From: an uncultured Lachnospiraceae bacterium
GTDB taxonomy: Bacteria > Bacillota > Clostridia > Lachnospirales > Lachnospiraceae
Assembly: GCA_910586725.1 (NCBI GenBank)
Contig: CAJUJL010000037.1
Span: 1-27,720 of the forward strand
Length of the DNA: 27,720 nucleotides
Direction: 5' to 3'
Shown: positions 14,869 through 22,417 of the stretch, in pieces
Position numbering within the stretch: the first letter of the stretch is position 1
Layout: each line of letters opens with the position of its first letter
Translations under genes and position numbers: made by a program
The notes under the pieces: model-generated
Told to the model about the DNA's origin: nothing
Databases searched by the model: none
Seen by the model: only the letters and a program-made list of their open reading frames with translations

Positions 14869-15662
14869 TCATTTCCTCCTGGCATCCAGATTCCTTCTGC
14901 GATTTCATCTTCCGTAATAGATAAAATTTCAGGTTTTCCCTTTGTAATCAGAATCGTGTTTTCATAATGCGCGGATAATTTATGATCCCTTGTAACGACC
15001 GTCCACTCGTTATCCATCCACTCTACGTTTCCGGTTCCCTCGTTAATCATCGGTTCCACCGCCAATGTCATGCCTGACCGAAGCCGTATGCCTCTGTGAA
15101 ATTTACGATAATTCGGCACTTCCGGCTCTTCATGCAGATGCGAGCCAATCCCATGACCCACCAGATCCCGCACCACGCCGTATCCGTATTTATCTGCACA
15201 ATTATGAATTGCGCCGGAAATCTGATGCAGATAATTGCCGGCGGATGCATAGCGGATTCCCGCAAAAAAACATTCTCTGGTACGAAGCATCAGCTCCGAT
15301 GCATTCTGGGAAATTTCTCCGATTCCATGCGTTCTGGCGGCATCTGAATGATAGCCCTTGTAAACCACGCCTATGTCAAGGCTTACCAGATCGCCTTCCT
15401 GTATCGTACGCTTTTTGGACGGAATGCCGTGCACCACTTCATCATTAACAGAAACACAAACGGATGCCGGAAACCCATGATAATTTTTAAAAGACGGAAT
15501 GCAGCCATAACTTCGAATCATTTCTTCGCCTATATGGTCAATCTCTAATGTAGTCATTCCCGGCTTTAATTCTTTCCCCAAATCCTGATGTACTTTTCCA
15601 AGGATTTTCCCGGCTGCTCTCATAAGTTCAATTTCCCGGGCTGATTTTATTGTCACCGGCAT
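14865..15662 (-). CDS. map: Methionine aminopeptidase, type I
   Basis: 265 residues. It removes the initiator methionine from nascent proteins. The pita-bread fold's five metal ligands are visible: D96 (VSLDIGV), D107 (YHSDAARTH), H170 (DLVGHGIG), E203 (LAVEPMI) and E234 (AHYENTILI); H79 and H177 are at the usual substrate positions. There is no N-terminal zinc-finger extension. It starts 3 bases after the adk stop with AGGAG in the adk end, and is followed by an overlapping KOW gene. The adk-map order is typical of Firmicutes. Confidence 0.97.
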   Translation of the reverse strand: MPVTIKSAREIELMRAAGKILGKVHQDLGKELKPGMTTLEIDHIGEEMIRSYGCIPSFKNYHGFPASVCVSVNDEVVHGIPSKKRTIQEGDLVSLDIGVVYKGYHSDAARTHGIGEISQNASELMLRTRECFFAGIRYASAGNYLHQISGAIHNCADKYGYGVVRDLVGHGIGSHLHEEPEVPNYRKFHRGIRLRSGMTLAVEPMINEGTGNVEWMDNEWTVVTRDHKLSAHYENTILITKGKPEILSITEDEIAEGIWMPGGNE

Positions 15663-15665
15663 ATA

Positions 15666-16310
15666 TTATGCTCCTAAAATCCGTACGATTTCCGCAAAAA
15701 CGTCTTCCATTGGCCGCACACCGTTTACAGACTTTAAAATTCCCTGGCTGTTGTAGTAATCGATCAGCGGCTGTGTCTGCTCATGGTATACCTTCAGGCG
15801 CTTTTGTACGGTTTCCGGTTTGTCATCGTCTCTTAAAACGACTTCATTTCCACATTTATCGCAGATCCCCTCCACCTTTGTAGGAATGCTGACAATATGA
15901 TATGTGGAACCGCAGTTTACGCAAGCTCTTCTGCCGCCCATCCGGTTTACTATATTCTCATCCGGAACGTCTACGTCGATGGCATAATCCATTTTCTCTT
16001 CCATCTCCGCCAGCTTTTTATCAAGGGCTTCTGCCTGCGGAATCGTTCTTGGAAAACCATCCAGCACAAAGCCGTTTTTACAGTCTTCTTTTTGAATCCT
16101 GTCCACTACAAGCGCCACTGTCAGCTCATCCGGCACCAAAGCTCCCTGATCCATAAATGTCTTTGCTTTCTTTCCAAGCTCTGTGCCTTCTTTGATATTC
16201 ATACGAAAAATGTCCCCGGTGGAAATATGCGGTATCTGGTATTTATCCGCAATCTGCTTCGCCTGTGTGCCTTTCCCGGCTCCAGGCGCCCCTAACATAA
16301 TAATTCTCAT
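15666..16310 (-). CDS. adk: Adenylate kinase, zinc-binding long form
   Basis: 214 residues. It catalyses AMP + ATP = 2 ADP. P-loop GAPGAGKGT (8-15 region), NMP-binding region HISTGDIFR, FVLDGFPRT, and a LID domain carrying four cysteines C130, C133, C150 and C153 (CVNCG and CDKCG), which bind structural zinc as in Gram-positive enzymes. Between secY and map, as usual. A strong hairpin at 16347-16379 separates it from secY. Confidence 0.98.
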   Translation of the reverse strand: MRIIMLGAPGAGKGTQAKQIADKYQIPHISTGDIFRMNIKEGTELGKKAKTFMDQGALVPDELTVALVVDRIQKEDCKNGFVLDGFPRTIPQAEALDKKLAEMEEKMDYAIDVDVPDENIVNRMGGRRACVNCGSTYHIVSIPTKVEGICDKCGNEVVLRDDDKPETVQKRLKVYHEQTQPLIDYYNSQGILKSVNGVRPMEDVFAEIVRILGA

Positions 16311-16346
16311 CGGATATGATCCTCCCTCTGATTCCTAAATGACACG

Positions 16347-16379
16347 TTTGGAGATACGGCATGCGCCAGTATCTCCAAA
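16347..16379 (-). other. Strong hairpin in the secY-adk spacer
   Basis: Eleven-base perfect arms TTTGGAGATAC and GTATCTCCAAA, extended inward by GGC/GCC with one bulged base and an ATGC loop, giving about 14 pairs. There is no U-run in the direction of transcription, so an RNA-processing or mRNA-stability element is likelier than a terminator. Confidence 0.75.
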
Positions 16380-16386
16380 TGTATAA

Positions 16387-17706
16387 TTAGTCATTTAAAA
16401 AACCTTTGTAGTAACGTACTAACATCTGTGATTCAATCTGTTTAATTGTCTCAATAACAACACCTACGATAATGATAATAGATGTTCCGCCAAAAGATAC
16501 GTTGGCGTTAAATACGCCGCTGAAGAAAATTGGCATAAACGCAACAATTGACAATCCAACTGCCCCTATAAAAACAATATATGTCAATATCTTGGTTAAA
16601 TACTCACTTGTTGGCTTTCCTGGCCTGATGCCTGGAATAAAGCCGCCCTGCTGTTTCATATTATTTGCAATCTCAAGCGGATTGAACGTAATCGATGTAT
16701 AGAAATATGCAAAAGCAATAATCAGCCCAATATACACTACAAGTCCGATCGAGTAAACCGGCTGGCTGGGATCACACCAGTTTGACTGAGATAATCCGTT
16801 TAAAATCTTACCCCAGAACCCTGTTCCGTTGTTTTTTCCAAAGATAGAGGCAATAATAACCGGCGTCTGCATCAAAGACTGTGCAAAAATAACCGGGATT
16901 ACTCCGCCCGTATTTACTTTCAACGGAATATGGGATGACTGACCGCCAACCTGCTTTCTTCCCTGTATTCTCTTAGAATATTGAACCGGAATTTTTCTTT
17001 CCGCATCCTGCAAAACAATAACGAAAACCACCATAACTATAACAATTGCCAAAATAACAATCGCTGACAGTACGGCTCTGGCCGTAACGCTCTGGCCTGA
17101 AATGAACTGCTGATATAAAGTATTGAAGTCTTCCGGTAAACGGGAAATAATATTGATTACAAGTACAATAGAAATACCATTTCCGATTCCTTTTTCCGTA
17201 ATCCTCTCTCCAAGCCACATGAGCACTGCAGAACCAGCGGTTAATGTTGCGACAACAGAAATTACATTCAACGCATTGTATTCTTCTAATTGATTCATCC
17301 TGCCAAATCCAATTGCCATTGCCACAGATTCAATCAATGCAAGTCCGACTGTTACATAACGCGTAATTTCGGCAATTTTTTTTCTGCCTTCTTCGCCGTC
17401 TTTTTGCATTTCTTCCAACTTGGGAATTGCAATCGTCAAAAGCTGCATAATAATGGAACTCGTAATATAAGGCGTAATATTTAATGCGAATATTGACATC
17501 TGCTCAAAGGAACCACCGGTAATTGCATCAAAGAAACTGAATGCATCACTGCTTTGACCGGCAAACCAGTCTACAAATACGTCCCGATTGACGCCAGGAA
17601 CCGGAAGCTGACTTCCGATTCTGATAATAATCAACATAAAGAACGTGAAAAAAATTCTATTCCGTATATCTTTAATCTTAAATGCATTACGGAGTGTCTT
17701 TAACAT
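16387..17706 (-). CDS. secY: Protein translocase subunit SecY
   Basis: 439 residues with ten hydrophobic segments. SecY forms the channel for protein export and membrane insertion with SecE and SecG. Visible landmarks: N-terminal KIDIRNRIFFTFFMLIIIRI-like segment reading FKIKDIRNRIFFTFFML, the plug region with GSFEQMSIFALNITPYI, cytoplasmic loop KRIQGRKQVGGQSSHIPLKV with conserved glycines, and FAQSLMQTPVI. The ATG shares one base with the rplO stop (TAATG), so it is translationally coupled to L15. Confidence 0.97.
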   Translation of the reverse strand: MLKTLRNAFKIKDIRNRIFFTFFMLIIIRIGSQLPVPGVNRDVFVDWFAGQSSDAFSFFDAITGGSFEQMSIFALNITPYITSSIIMQLLTIAIPKLEEMQKDGEEGRKKIAEITRYVTVGLALIESVAMAIGFGRMNQLEEYNALNVISVVATLTAGSAVLMWLGERITEKGIGNGISIVLVINIISRLPEDFNTLYQQFISGQSVTARAVLSAIVILAIVIVMVVFVIVLQDAERKIPVQYSKRIQGRKQVGGQSSHIPLKVNTGGVIPVIFAQSLMQTPVIIASIFGKNNGTGFWGKILNGLSQSNWCDPSQPVYSIGLVVYIGLIIAFAYFYTSITFNPLEIANNMKQQGGFIPGIRPGKPTSEYLTKILTYIVFIGAVGLSIVAFMPIFFSGVFNANVSFGGTSIIIIVGVVIETIKQIESQMLVRYYKGFLND

Positions 17707-18143
17707 TAGATCACCTCTGCTTTTCCACCAAGAGACTCAATCTTTTCTTTTGCACTTGCGCTGAATGCATTCACCTGAACGGTAAGCTTCTTGGTAAGTT
17801 CTCCTCCGCCAAGAATCTTAATACCATCTCTGGGATTTTTCACGATTCCCGCTTCGATTAAATTTTCAACTGTAACTACAGCATCATTGTCAAATACTTC
17901 AAGGGCCGACATATTGATTCCTACAATGTCTTTGGAATTTCTGCAAGTGAACCCTCTCTTTGGAATCCTTCTGTATAATGGCATCTGTCCGCCTTCAAAA
18001 CCAGGCCTTGGCGCTCCTGAACGAGCTTTCTGACCCTTATGTCCTTTACCGGCAGTTTTGCCATTCCCTGAACCATGCCCGCGTCCTCTTCTGAAATTAT
18101 CATGCACAGAACCTTTTGCAGGTTTTAAGTTTGATAAATCCAT
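17706..18143 (-). CDS. rplO: 50S ribosomal protein L15
   Basis: 145 residues, normal length. Starts MDLSNLKPAKGSVH, followed by the glycine/arginine-rich extension RRGRGHGSGNGKTAGKGHKG and RSGAPRPGFEGGQMPLYRRI, which threads into 23S rRNA; the C-terminal globular part ends with AFSASAKEKIESLGGKAEVI. Late assembly protein of the 50S subunit. It lies 24 bases after rpmD and overlaps secY by one base. Confidence 0.98.
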   Translation of the reverse strand: MDLSNLKPAKGSVHDNFRRGRGHGSGNGKTAGKGHKGQKARSGAPRPGFEGGQMPLYRRIPKRGFTCRNSKDIVGINMSALEVFDNDAVVTVENLIEAGIVKNPRDGIKILGGGELTKKLTVQVNAFSASAKEKIESLGGKAEVI

Positions 18144-18167
18144 TCTGACACCTCCTTATCTCTGCAA

Positions 18168-18350
18168 CTAAATTTCTTCTACTTTTATTAAGTGATTTAC
18201 CTGACGGATCATCCCCCGAATTGCCGGATTATCCGGCATTTCAACAGTTTTTCCGATTTTATTTAAACCCAACGCAACAACTGTTTTTTTATTCTTGGGA
18301 ACTGCACCGATCGTAGATTTTACCAGTGTAATTTTCAACTTCTCTGCCAT
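18168..18350 (-). CDS. rpmD: 50S ribosomal protein L30
   Basis: 60 residues from ATG 18350, with AAGGAGG (18359-18365) 8 bases upstream. The frame is open to 18392 but only through the stem-loop repeat. Family blocks: KLKITLVKSTIGAVPKNKKT, ALGLNKIGKTVEMPDNPAIR, GMIRQVNHLIKVEE. L30 is a small 50S protein absent from some phyla but standard in Firmicutes at this place, between rpsE and rplO. Confidence 0.97.
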   Translation of the reverse strand: MAEKLKITLVKSTIGAVPKNKKTVVALGLNKIGKTVEMPDNPAIRGMIRQVNHLIKVEEI

Positions 18351-18371
18351 TTTAAATTCCTCCTTGATAAT

Positions 18372-18405
18372 GCCCATGCAACAGGCAGACATATGCCCTG
18401 CTGGC
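18372..18405 (-). repeat. Intercistronic stem-loop repeat, copy upstream of rpmD
   Basis: Divergent copy in the rpsE-rpmD spacer. The + strand reads GCCCATGCAACAGGCAGAC, then ATATGCCCTGCTGGC. The outer GCC/GGC arms and the TGCCCTGC core are kept. In mRNA sense it follows the rpsE stop TAA and GAAGG directly. Confidence 0.65.
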
Positions 18406-18411
18406 GCCTTC

Positions 18412-18921
18412 TTAACCCAAGATTTCTTCTACGGATTTTCCGCGAAGTCTCGCTACCTCTTCTGGAGATTTTAACTGGCTTAAAGCATTGATTGTAGCAA
18501 GTACAACATTCTGCTTATTGTTAGAGCCTAATGATTTTGTACGAATATTGCTTATGCCCGCAAGTTCACATACGCTACGTGCAGGACCTCCGGCAATTAC
18601 TCCGGTACCTTCGGGAGCTCTCTTTAATAATACGGATGCGCCAGTATGTTTTCCCATAGTATCATGTGTGATACTCTTGTTGTCATCTAACTTAACTTCG
18701 ATTAACTTCTTCATCGCGTCTTCTTTTCCTTTACGAATTGCCTCAGGAATTTCAGTCGCTTTTCCTAAACCTGCACCAACATGACCATTGCCGTCACCAA
18801 CAACAACCAAAGCCGTAAATCGGAAGTTACGTCCACCTTTCACAACTTTTGTTACACGCTTGATTGATACCACTTTTTCATTTAATTCAAATTGACTAGC
18901 ATCAATAATTGTACGTTTCAT
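18412..18921 (-). CDS. rpsE: 30S ribosomal protein S5
   Basis: 169 residues. The double-stranded-RNA-binding-like N-terminal domain includes VVSIKRVTKVVKGGRNFRFT and the signature GDGNGHVGAGLGKATEIPEA (about 43-62). The C-terminal domain contains APEGTGVIAGGPARSVCELA and the end LRGKSVEEILG. S5 takes part in decoding accuracy and mRNA unwinding at the entry site. It lies 17 bases after rplR. Confidence 0.98.
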   Translation of the reverse strand: MKRTIIDASQFELNEKVVSIKRVTKVVKGGRNFRFTALVVVGDGNGHVGAGLGKATEIPEAIRKGKEDAMKKLIEVKLDDNKSITHDTMGKHTGASVLLKRAPEGTGVIAGGPARSVCELAGISNIRTKSLGSNNKQNVVLATINALSQLKSPEEVARLRGKSVEEILG

Positions 18922-18938
18922 GTATTCGCGTCCTCCTT

Positions 18939-19307
18939 CTAAAACTCTAACCCAGCTTCACGCGCTGCGTCGGCTAAAGCTTTGACTTTACCCTGATAAA
19001 TAAATCCGCCTCTGTCATAGACTACTTTGCTGATGCCTTTGTCTAATGCTCTTTTGGCGATTACCGTACCAAGGTGTGCTGCTGCTTCTACGTTATTGGT
19101 TTTCTCAAGTTCTGACTTTACTTCTTTTTCTAAAGTAGAAGCAGACACAAGCGTATTGCCAACCGTATCATCAATCACCTGAGCGTACATATGATTGTTG
19201 CTTCTGAAAACTGCCAGACGCGGTCTGTCAGGGGTTCCGGCAAGATGATGACGAAGCCTTCTATGCTTTTTTGCACGAACTTCTGCTCTTGATTTTTTAC
19301 TAACCAT
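18939..19307 (-). CDS. rplR: 50S ribosomal protein L18
   Basis: 122 residues, normal length. Basic N-terminus (VSKKSRAEVRAKKHRRLR), TPDRPRLAVFRSNNHMYAQV, and the C-terminus YDRGGFIYQGKVKALADAAR. L18 binds 5S rRNA with L5 in the central protuberance. It follows rplF by 19 bases, with a Shine-Dalgarno GGAGTG in the gap. Confidence 0.98.
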   Translation of the reverse strand: MVSKKSRAEVRAKKHRRLRHHLAGTPDRPRLAVFRSNNHMYAQVIDDTVGNTLVSASTLEKEVKSELEKTNNVEAAAHLGTVIAKRALDKGISKVVYDRGGFIYQGKVKALADAAREAGLEF

Positions 19308-19326
19308 TCTCTGTCCACTCCTTTAC

Positions 19327-19866
19327 TTATTTTTTACCAGTCTTACCAACTTTACGACGGATAACTTCATCAGCATACTTGATACCCTTTCCTTTATAAG
19401 GCTCAGGTCTTCTTTTATCCCTGATTTCAGCAGCATACTGTCCTACTTTTTCTTTATCGATACCCTGAATTGTAATTTTATTTCCATCAACGGCAGACTC
19501 CAGACCTTCCGGATCCGTCATTTCCACCGGATGGGAATATCCCAGATTCAAAGTCAGTTTCTTGCCTGCCTTGGCAGCTCTGTAACCAACGCCATTGATC
19601 TCCAATACCTTTGTATAGCCTTCTGTTACGCCAACTACCATGTTGTTAATCAACGTTCTCGTTAAACCGTGCAGTGACTTCATTTTCTTTAAATCATTCG
19701 GTCTTGTTACAATAACTTCGGCTCCTTCCAGCTTGATTTCCATCTCTGCGGGAAGCGTTCTTTCCAGAGTCCCTTTTGGACCTTTTACAGTCACATGATT
19801 ATTTTCTGCAATATCCACAGTAACGCCTGCCGGAACTGCGATTGGCATTCTTCCTATACGTGACAT
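19327..19866 (-). CDS. rplF: 50S ribosomal protein L6
   Basis: 179 residues, two L6 repeats. Blocks: MSRIGRMPIAVPAGVTV, KGPKGTLERTLP, HGLTRTLINNMVVGVTEGY, LNLGYSHPVEM, and the C-terminal signature RRPEPYKGKGIKYADEVIRR. L6 lies near the factor-binding site and the sarcin-ricin loop. AGGAGGT is 6-8 bases before ATG 19866. A 186-base spacer with hairpins separates it from rpsH. Confidence 0.98.
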   Translation of the reverse strand: MSRIGRMPIAVPAGVTVDIAENNHVTVKGPKGTLERTLPAEMEIKLEGAEVIVTRPNDLKKMKSLHGLTRTLINNMVVGVTEGYTKVLEINGVGYRAAKAGKKLTLNLGYSHPVEMTDPEGLESAVDGNKITIQGIDKEKVGQYAAEIRDKRRPEPYKGKGIKYADEVIRRKVGKTGKK

Positions 19867-20052
19867 GCCCGTACCTCCTGTTAATTTTTTAGTTTATTTT
19901 TTCTAAAGGAAGTTCCGCTTTCTATAGCGGATTCCTGCCAAACGGCCCGAATCCGCCGCCAACTGAACCTGCGCGGTTCCATTGCCATAATTTCACGGAG
20001 CAACCTCTTATCAGCCTCTCATTGCGCTCTGTTTTCTGCGTTCATTCAGCGT
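19867..20052 (-). other. Structured 186-base spacer between rpsH and rplF
   Basis: No gene is visible. On the + strand GCGGATTC (19927-19934) and GAATCCGC (19949-19956) form a perfect 8-base stem with a 14-base loop, next to a second small stem GAACC-TGCGC-GGTTC (19965-19979). The sequence does not resemble the stem-loop repeat of the neighbouring spacers. The function is unknown. Confidence 0.5.
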
Positions 20053-20454
20053 TTACCATACAAACGCCAATACTTCTCCGCCTACTTCAAGCTTTCTGGC
20101 CTGTCTGTCCGTAATGATTCCCTGGTTGGTGGAAAGTATCGCAATACCTAATCCTCCAAGCACATAAGGAATCTTATCTTTTCCGGCATATACCCGAAGA
20201 CCCGGCTTCGAGATTCTTTTAATTCCGGAAATAATTTTCTCGTTTTTATCTGCACCGTATTTCAATGTAACACGGATTGTTTTAAAATTATTCTCTTCAA
20301 TAATATCATATTTTACGATATATCCTTCATCCGCTAAGATTCCAGCAATTGCAACTTTCATCTTAGATGCAGGAATATCTACCGTATCATGTTTCGCAGT
20401 ATTTGCATTACGGATTCTTGTAAGCATATCTGCAATTGGATCGCTCATTGTCAT
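20053..20454 (-). CDS. rpsH: 30S ribosomal protein S8
   Basis: 133 residues from ATG 20454, 9 bases after AAGGAGG (20464-20470); an in-frame ATG two codons later is spaced too far. Blocks: MSDPIADMLTRIRNANTAKH, VDIPASKMKVAIAGILADEG, SKPGLRVYAGKDKIPYVLGG, GIAILSTNQGIITDRQARK. S8 binds helix 21 of 16S rRNA and, in E. coli, represses the spc operon; whether it does so here is unknown, though both flanking spacers are structured. Confidence 0.98.
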   Translation of the reverse strand: MTMSDPIADMLTRIRNANTAKHDTVDIPASKMKVAIAGILADEGYIVKYDIIEENNFKTIRVTLKYGADKNEKIISGIKRISKPGLRVYAGKDKIPYVLGGLGIAILSTNQGIITDRQARKLEVGGEVLAFVW

Positions 20455-20476
20455 GATGAAATTCCTCCTTAATTTA

Positions 20477-20515
20477 GTCCGCGCATGCGTGGTATACGTT
20501 TGCCTTTGGGGCGCG
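20477..20515 (-). repeat. Intercistronic stem-loop repeat, degenerate copy upstream of rpsH
   Basis: In the rpsZ-rpsH spacer. The + strand reads GTCCGCGCATGCGTGGTATA, then a core TGCCTTTGGGGCG. It keeps the overall order of blocks (CCGCGCA.GCGTGG, TGCC, GGG) but has several changes in the right arm. It is the weakest member of the family. Confidence 0.45.
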
Positions 20516-20518
20516 CCT

Positions 20519-20704
20519 TTACCAGCTTGCTTTTTTTACACCCGGAATCTGTCCTTTGTATGCCAACTCCCGGAAACATATTCTGCAGATACCGTATTTT
20601 CTTAAATATGCATGCGGACGACCGCAGATTCTGCAACGGTTGTATTCTCTGGTAGAGAATTTCTGTTTCCGCTGCTGTTTAACTTTCATAGATGTTTTCG
20701 CCAT
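20519..20704 (-). CDS. rpsZ: 30S ribosomal protein S14, type Z (zinc-binding)
   Basis: 61 residues, the short form. Two CxxC pairs, C24/C27 (CRICGRPH) and C40/C43 (CRICFREL), make the zinc knuckle; the C-terminus LAYKGQIPGVKKASW is canonical. The zinc-free paralogue, if any, is not in this window. It lies between rplE and rpsH, 12 bases after rplE. Often annotated rpsN or rpsZ. Confidence 0.98.
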   Translation of the reverse strand: MAKTSMKVKQQRKQKFSTREYNRCRICGRPHAYLRKYGICRICFRELAYKGQIPGVKKASW

Positions 20705-20716
20705 TTAACTTCCCTC

Positions 20717-21259
20717 CTATTGCTTTGCAAACGGCATACCGAACTGAGCTAATAATTCACGTCCCTCTTCATCGGTTTTTGCAGTAGTTACGACAATAAC
20801 GTCCATACCTCTTATTTTATCAATCTTATCGTATTCAATTTCCGGAAAAATCAACTGTTCTTTGATGCCAAGGGCATAATTTCCTCTTCCGTCAAATGCA
20901 TTCGGATTGATTCCACGAAAGTCACGTACACGAGGCAGTGCAAGGTTCACAAGGCGGTCAAAAAATTCATACATTTTTTCACCTCTTAAAGTCACTTTGC
21001 AGCCAATCGGCATACCTTCCCTGATTTTAAAGTTTGCAATTGAGTGCTTTGCTTTTGTAACAATCGCTTTCTGTCCAGTGATAATTTCCATATCTTTGAC
21101 AGCAGCCTCCAGTATCTTAGCATTCTCTTTTGCCTCTCCAACGCCCATATTGACAACGATCTTATCAAGCTTTGGCGCCTGCATTCTATTTTTATATCCG
21201 AACTTTTTCATCAAAGCGTCTACGATTTCGTTCTGATACTGCTCTCTCAATCTATTCAC
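20717..21259 (-). CDS. rplE: 50S ribosomal protein L5
   Basis: 180 residues from GTG 21259 with GAGGAGG a few bases upstream. Blocks: LREQYQNEIVDALMKKFGYK, APKLDKIVVNMGVGEAKENA, GQKAIVTKAKHSIANFKIRE, RDFRGINPNAFDGRGNYALG, and the end EEGRELLAQFGMPFAKQ. L5 binds 5S rRNA and contacts the 30S head. The GTG start is one of several in this cluster (rpmJ, rpoA and rpsQ also use GTG). Confidence 0.98.
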   Translation of the reverse strand: MNRLREQYQNEIVDALMKKFGYKNRMQAPKLDKIVVNMGVGEAKENAKILEAAVKDMEIITGQKAIVTKAKHSIANFKIREGMPIGCKVTLRGEKMYEFFDRLVNLALPRVRDFRGINPNAFDGRGNYALGIKEQLIFPEIEYDKIDKIRGMDVIVVTTAKTDEEGRELLAQFGMPFAKQ

Positions 21260-21280
21260 TTGTTTTGTCCTCCTCTCCGA

Positions 21281-21592
21281 TTAATCAATGATATCACCAG
21301 TTGATTTGGCAAAACGAACTTTTCTGTCCCCATCCATTTTAAAGCCAATGCGGGTCGGTTTCCCTTTATGAAGATACATTACGTTTGATGCGTCAATGGG
21401 CCCTTCCTGGTGAACGATCCCTCCCTGCTGATTTGCCATACTGGGTTTTGCATGTTTGGTAATCATATTGATTCCTTCTACAAGAAGCTTATTTGTCTTT
21501 CTGTTTACAGAAATTACTTTTCCTTCTTTGTCTTTATCTCTGCCGGCGATAACTTTTACCAGATCGCCTTTTTTAATTTTGCTTGTAGCCAT
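21281..21592 (-). CDS. rplX: 50S ribosomal protein L24
   Basis: 103 residues from ATG 21592, with AAGGAGG (21599-21605) 6 bases upstream; the frame is open further back only through the repeat. The KOW motif lies in IKKGDLVKVIAGRDKDKEGK; later blocks are NMITKHAKPSMANQQGGIVH and EGPIDASNVMYLH. L24 is an early assembly protein at the exit tunnel. Confidence 0.98.
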   Translation of the reverse strand: MATSKIKKGDLVKVIAGRDKDKEGKVISVNRKTNKLLVEGINMITKHAKPSMANQQGGIVHQEGPIDASNVMYLHKGKPTRIGFKMDGDRKVRFAKSTGDIID

Positions 21593-21611
21593 AAAGCACC
21601 TCCTTATTATT

Positions 21612-21647
21612 GCCCGCGTAAGCAAAATCTGCACATGCTCCGCGGGT
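21612..21647 (-). repeat. Intercistronic stem-loop repeat, divergent copy upstream of rplX
   Basis: In the rplN-rplX spacer. The + strand starts GCCCGCGTAAGC and ends GCACATGCTCCGCGGGT. The outer CCCGCG/CGCGGG arms pair fully; the inner part differs from the consensus. Confidence 0.6.
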
Positions 21648-21652
21648 GCCTC

Positions 21653-22021
21653 CTATAATACCTCCGGAGCCAGTGAAACAATTTTCATAAACTGTTTCTC
21701 ACGAAGCTCTCTGGCTACCGGTCCGAAAATACGGGTTCCTCTTGGAGTTTTATCTTCTTTGATAATTACAGCAGCATTTTCATCAAATTTAATATAAGAA
21801 CCATCTTTACGACGGGCGCCTTTTTTCGTACGAACAACTACAGCTTTTACTACATCACCTTTTTTGACAACGCCGCCTGGTGTTGCATCTTTAACCGTAG
21901 CAGTAATCACATCACCAATATTCGCATACCTTCTGGTGGAACCGCCCATAACACGAATACACAAAATTTCTTTTGCTCCCGTATTATCGGCTACTCTCAG
22001 TCTGCTCTCCTGTTGTATCAT
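21653..22021 (-). CDS. rplN: 50S ribosomal protein L14
   Basis: 122 residues, exactly the family length. Blocks: MIQQESRLRVADNTGAKEIL, RRYANIGDVITATVKDATPG, KKGDVVKAVVVRTKKGARRK, GTRIFGPVARELREKQFMKI, VSLAPEVL. L14 contacts 16S rRNA helix 44 and L19 at an intersubunit bridge. Upstream, two tandem copies of the stem-loop repeat fill the spacer from rpsQ. Confidence 0.98.
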   Translation of the reverse strand: MIQQESRLRVADNTGAKEILCIRVMGGSTRRYANIGDVITATVKDATPGGVVKKGDVVKAVVVRTKKGARRKDGSYIKFDENAAVIIKEDKTPRGTRIFGPVARELREKQFMKIVSLAPEVL

Positions 22022-22044
22022 GCTTGTGCAGCCTCCTTCTTTCT

Positions 22045-22079
22045 GCCCGCGCAGCGTGGCATTGTTATGCCCTGCGGGC
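22045..22079 (-). repeat. Intercistronic stem-loop repeat, gene-proximal tandem copy upstream of rplN
   Basis: Best-conserved copy. The + strand reads GCCCGCGCAGCGTGGCAT, loop TGTT, then ATGCCCTGCGGGC. Pairing GCCC/GGGC, GCAG/CTGC and GGCAT/ATGCC gives 13 pairs with two one-sided bulges. It ends a few bases before the rplN Shine-Dalgarno. Confidence 0.85.
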
Positions 22080-22093
22080 GTTTCCTTCTGTTT

Positions 22094-22126
22094 GCCCGCG
22101 CACGGCCTGTATTATGCCCTGCGGGC
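22094..22126 (-). repeat. Intercistronic stem-loop repeat, distal tandem copy in the rpsQ-rplN spacer
   Basis: Second copy in the same spacer, 14 bases from the first. The + strand reads GCCCGCGCACGGCCTG, then TATTATGCCCTGCGGGC. It keeps the right arm exactly but has a short deletion in the left arm. It directly follows the rpsQ stop and a GAAGGAG sequence in mRNA sense. Confidence 0.8.
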
Positions 22127-22138
22127 GCGCTCCTTCTA

Positions 22139-22396
22139 TTATTTCGCTCTCTCTATGATTTCTACAAGTCTCCATCTCTTATCCTTGGATAAAGGCCTTG
22201 TTTCCATTACTTTGACCGTATCGCCAATTCCGCAGTCATTGTTTTCATCATGGGCTTTTAATTTATAGGTCTTCTTCACAATCTTATTATAAAGTGGATG
22301 CCTTACATTATCCCTGACAGCAACAACAATCGTTTTATCCATTTTGTCACTTACAACGACTCCTATACGCGTTTTTCTAAGATTTCTTTCTTCCAC
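22139..22396 (-). CDS. rpsQ: 30S ribosomal protein S17
   Basis: 85 residues from GTG 22396, with AAGGAG (22406-22411) 9 bases upstream. Blocks: RKTRIGVVVSDKMDKTIVVA, HPLYNKIVKKTYKLKAHDE, DTVKVMETRPLSKDKRWRLV. Single OB fold that binds helices 7 and 11 of 16S rRNA. It follows rpmC by 21 bases. Confidence 0.98.
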   Translation of the reverse strand: MEERNLRKTRIGVVVSDKMDKTIVVAVRDNVRHPLYNKIVKKTYKLKAHDENNDCGIGDTVKVMETRPLSKDKRWRLVEIIERAK

Positions 22397-22417
22397 AGCC
22401 TAATTCTCCTTCCCGTC

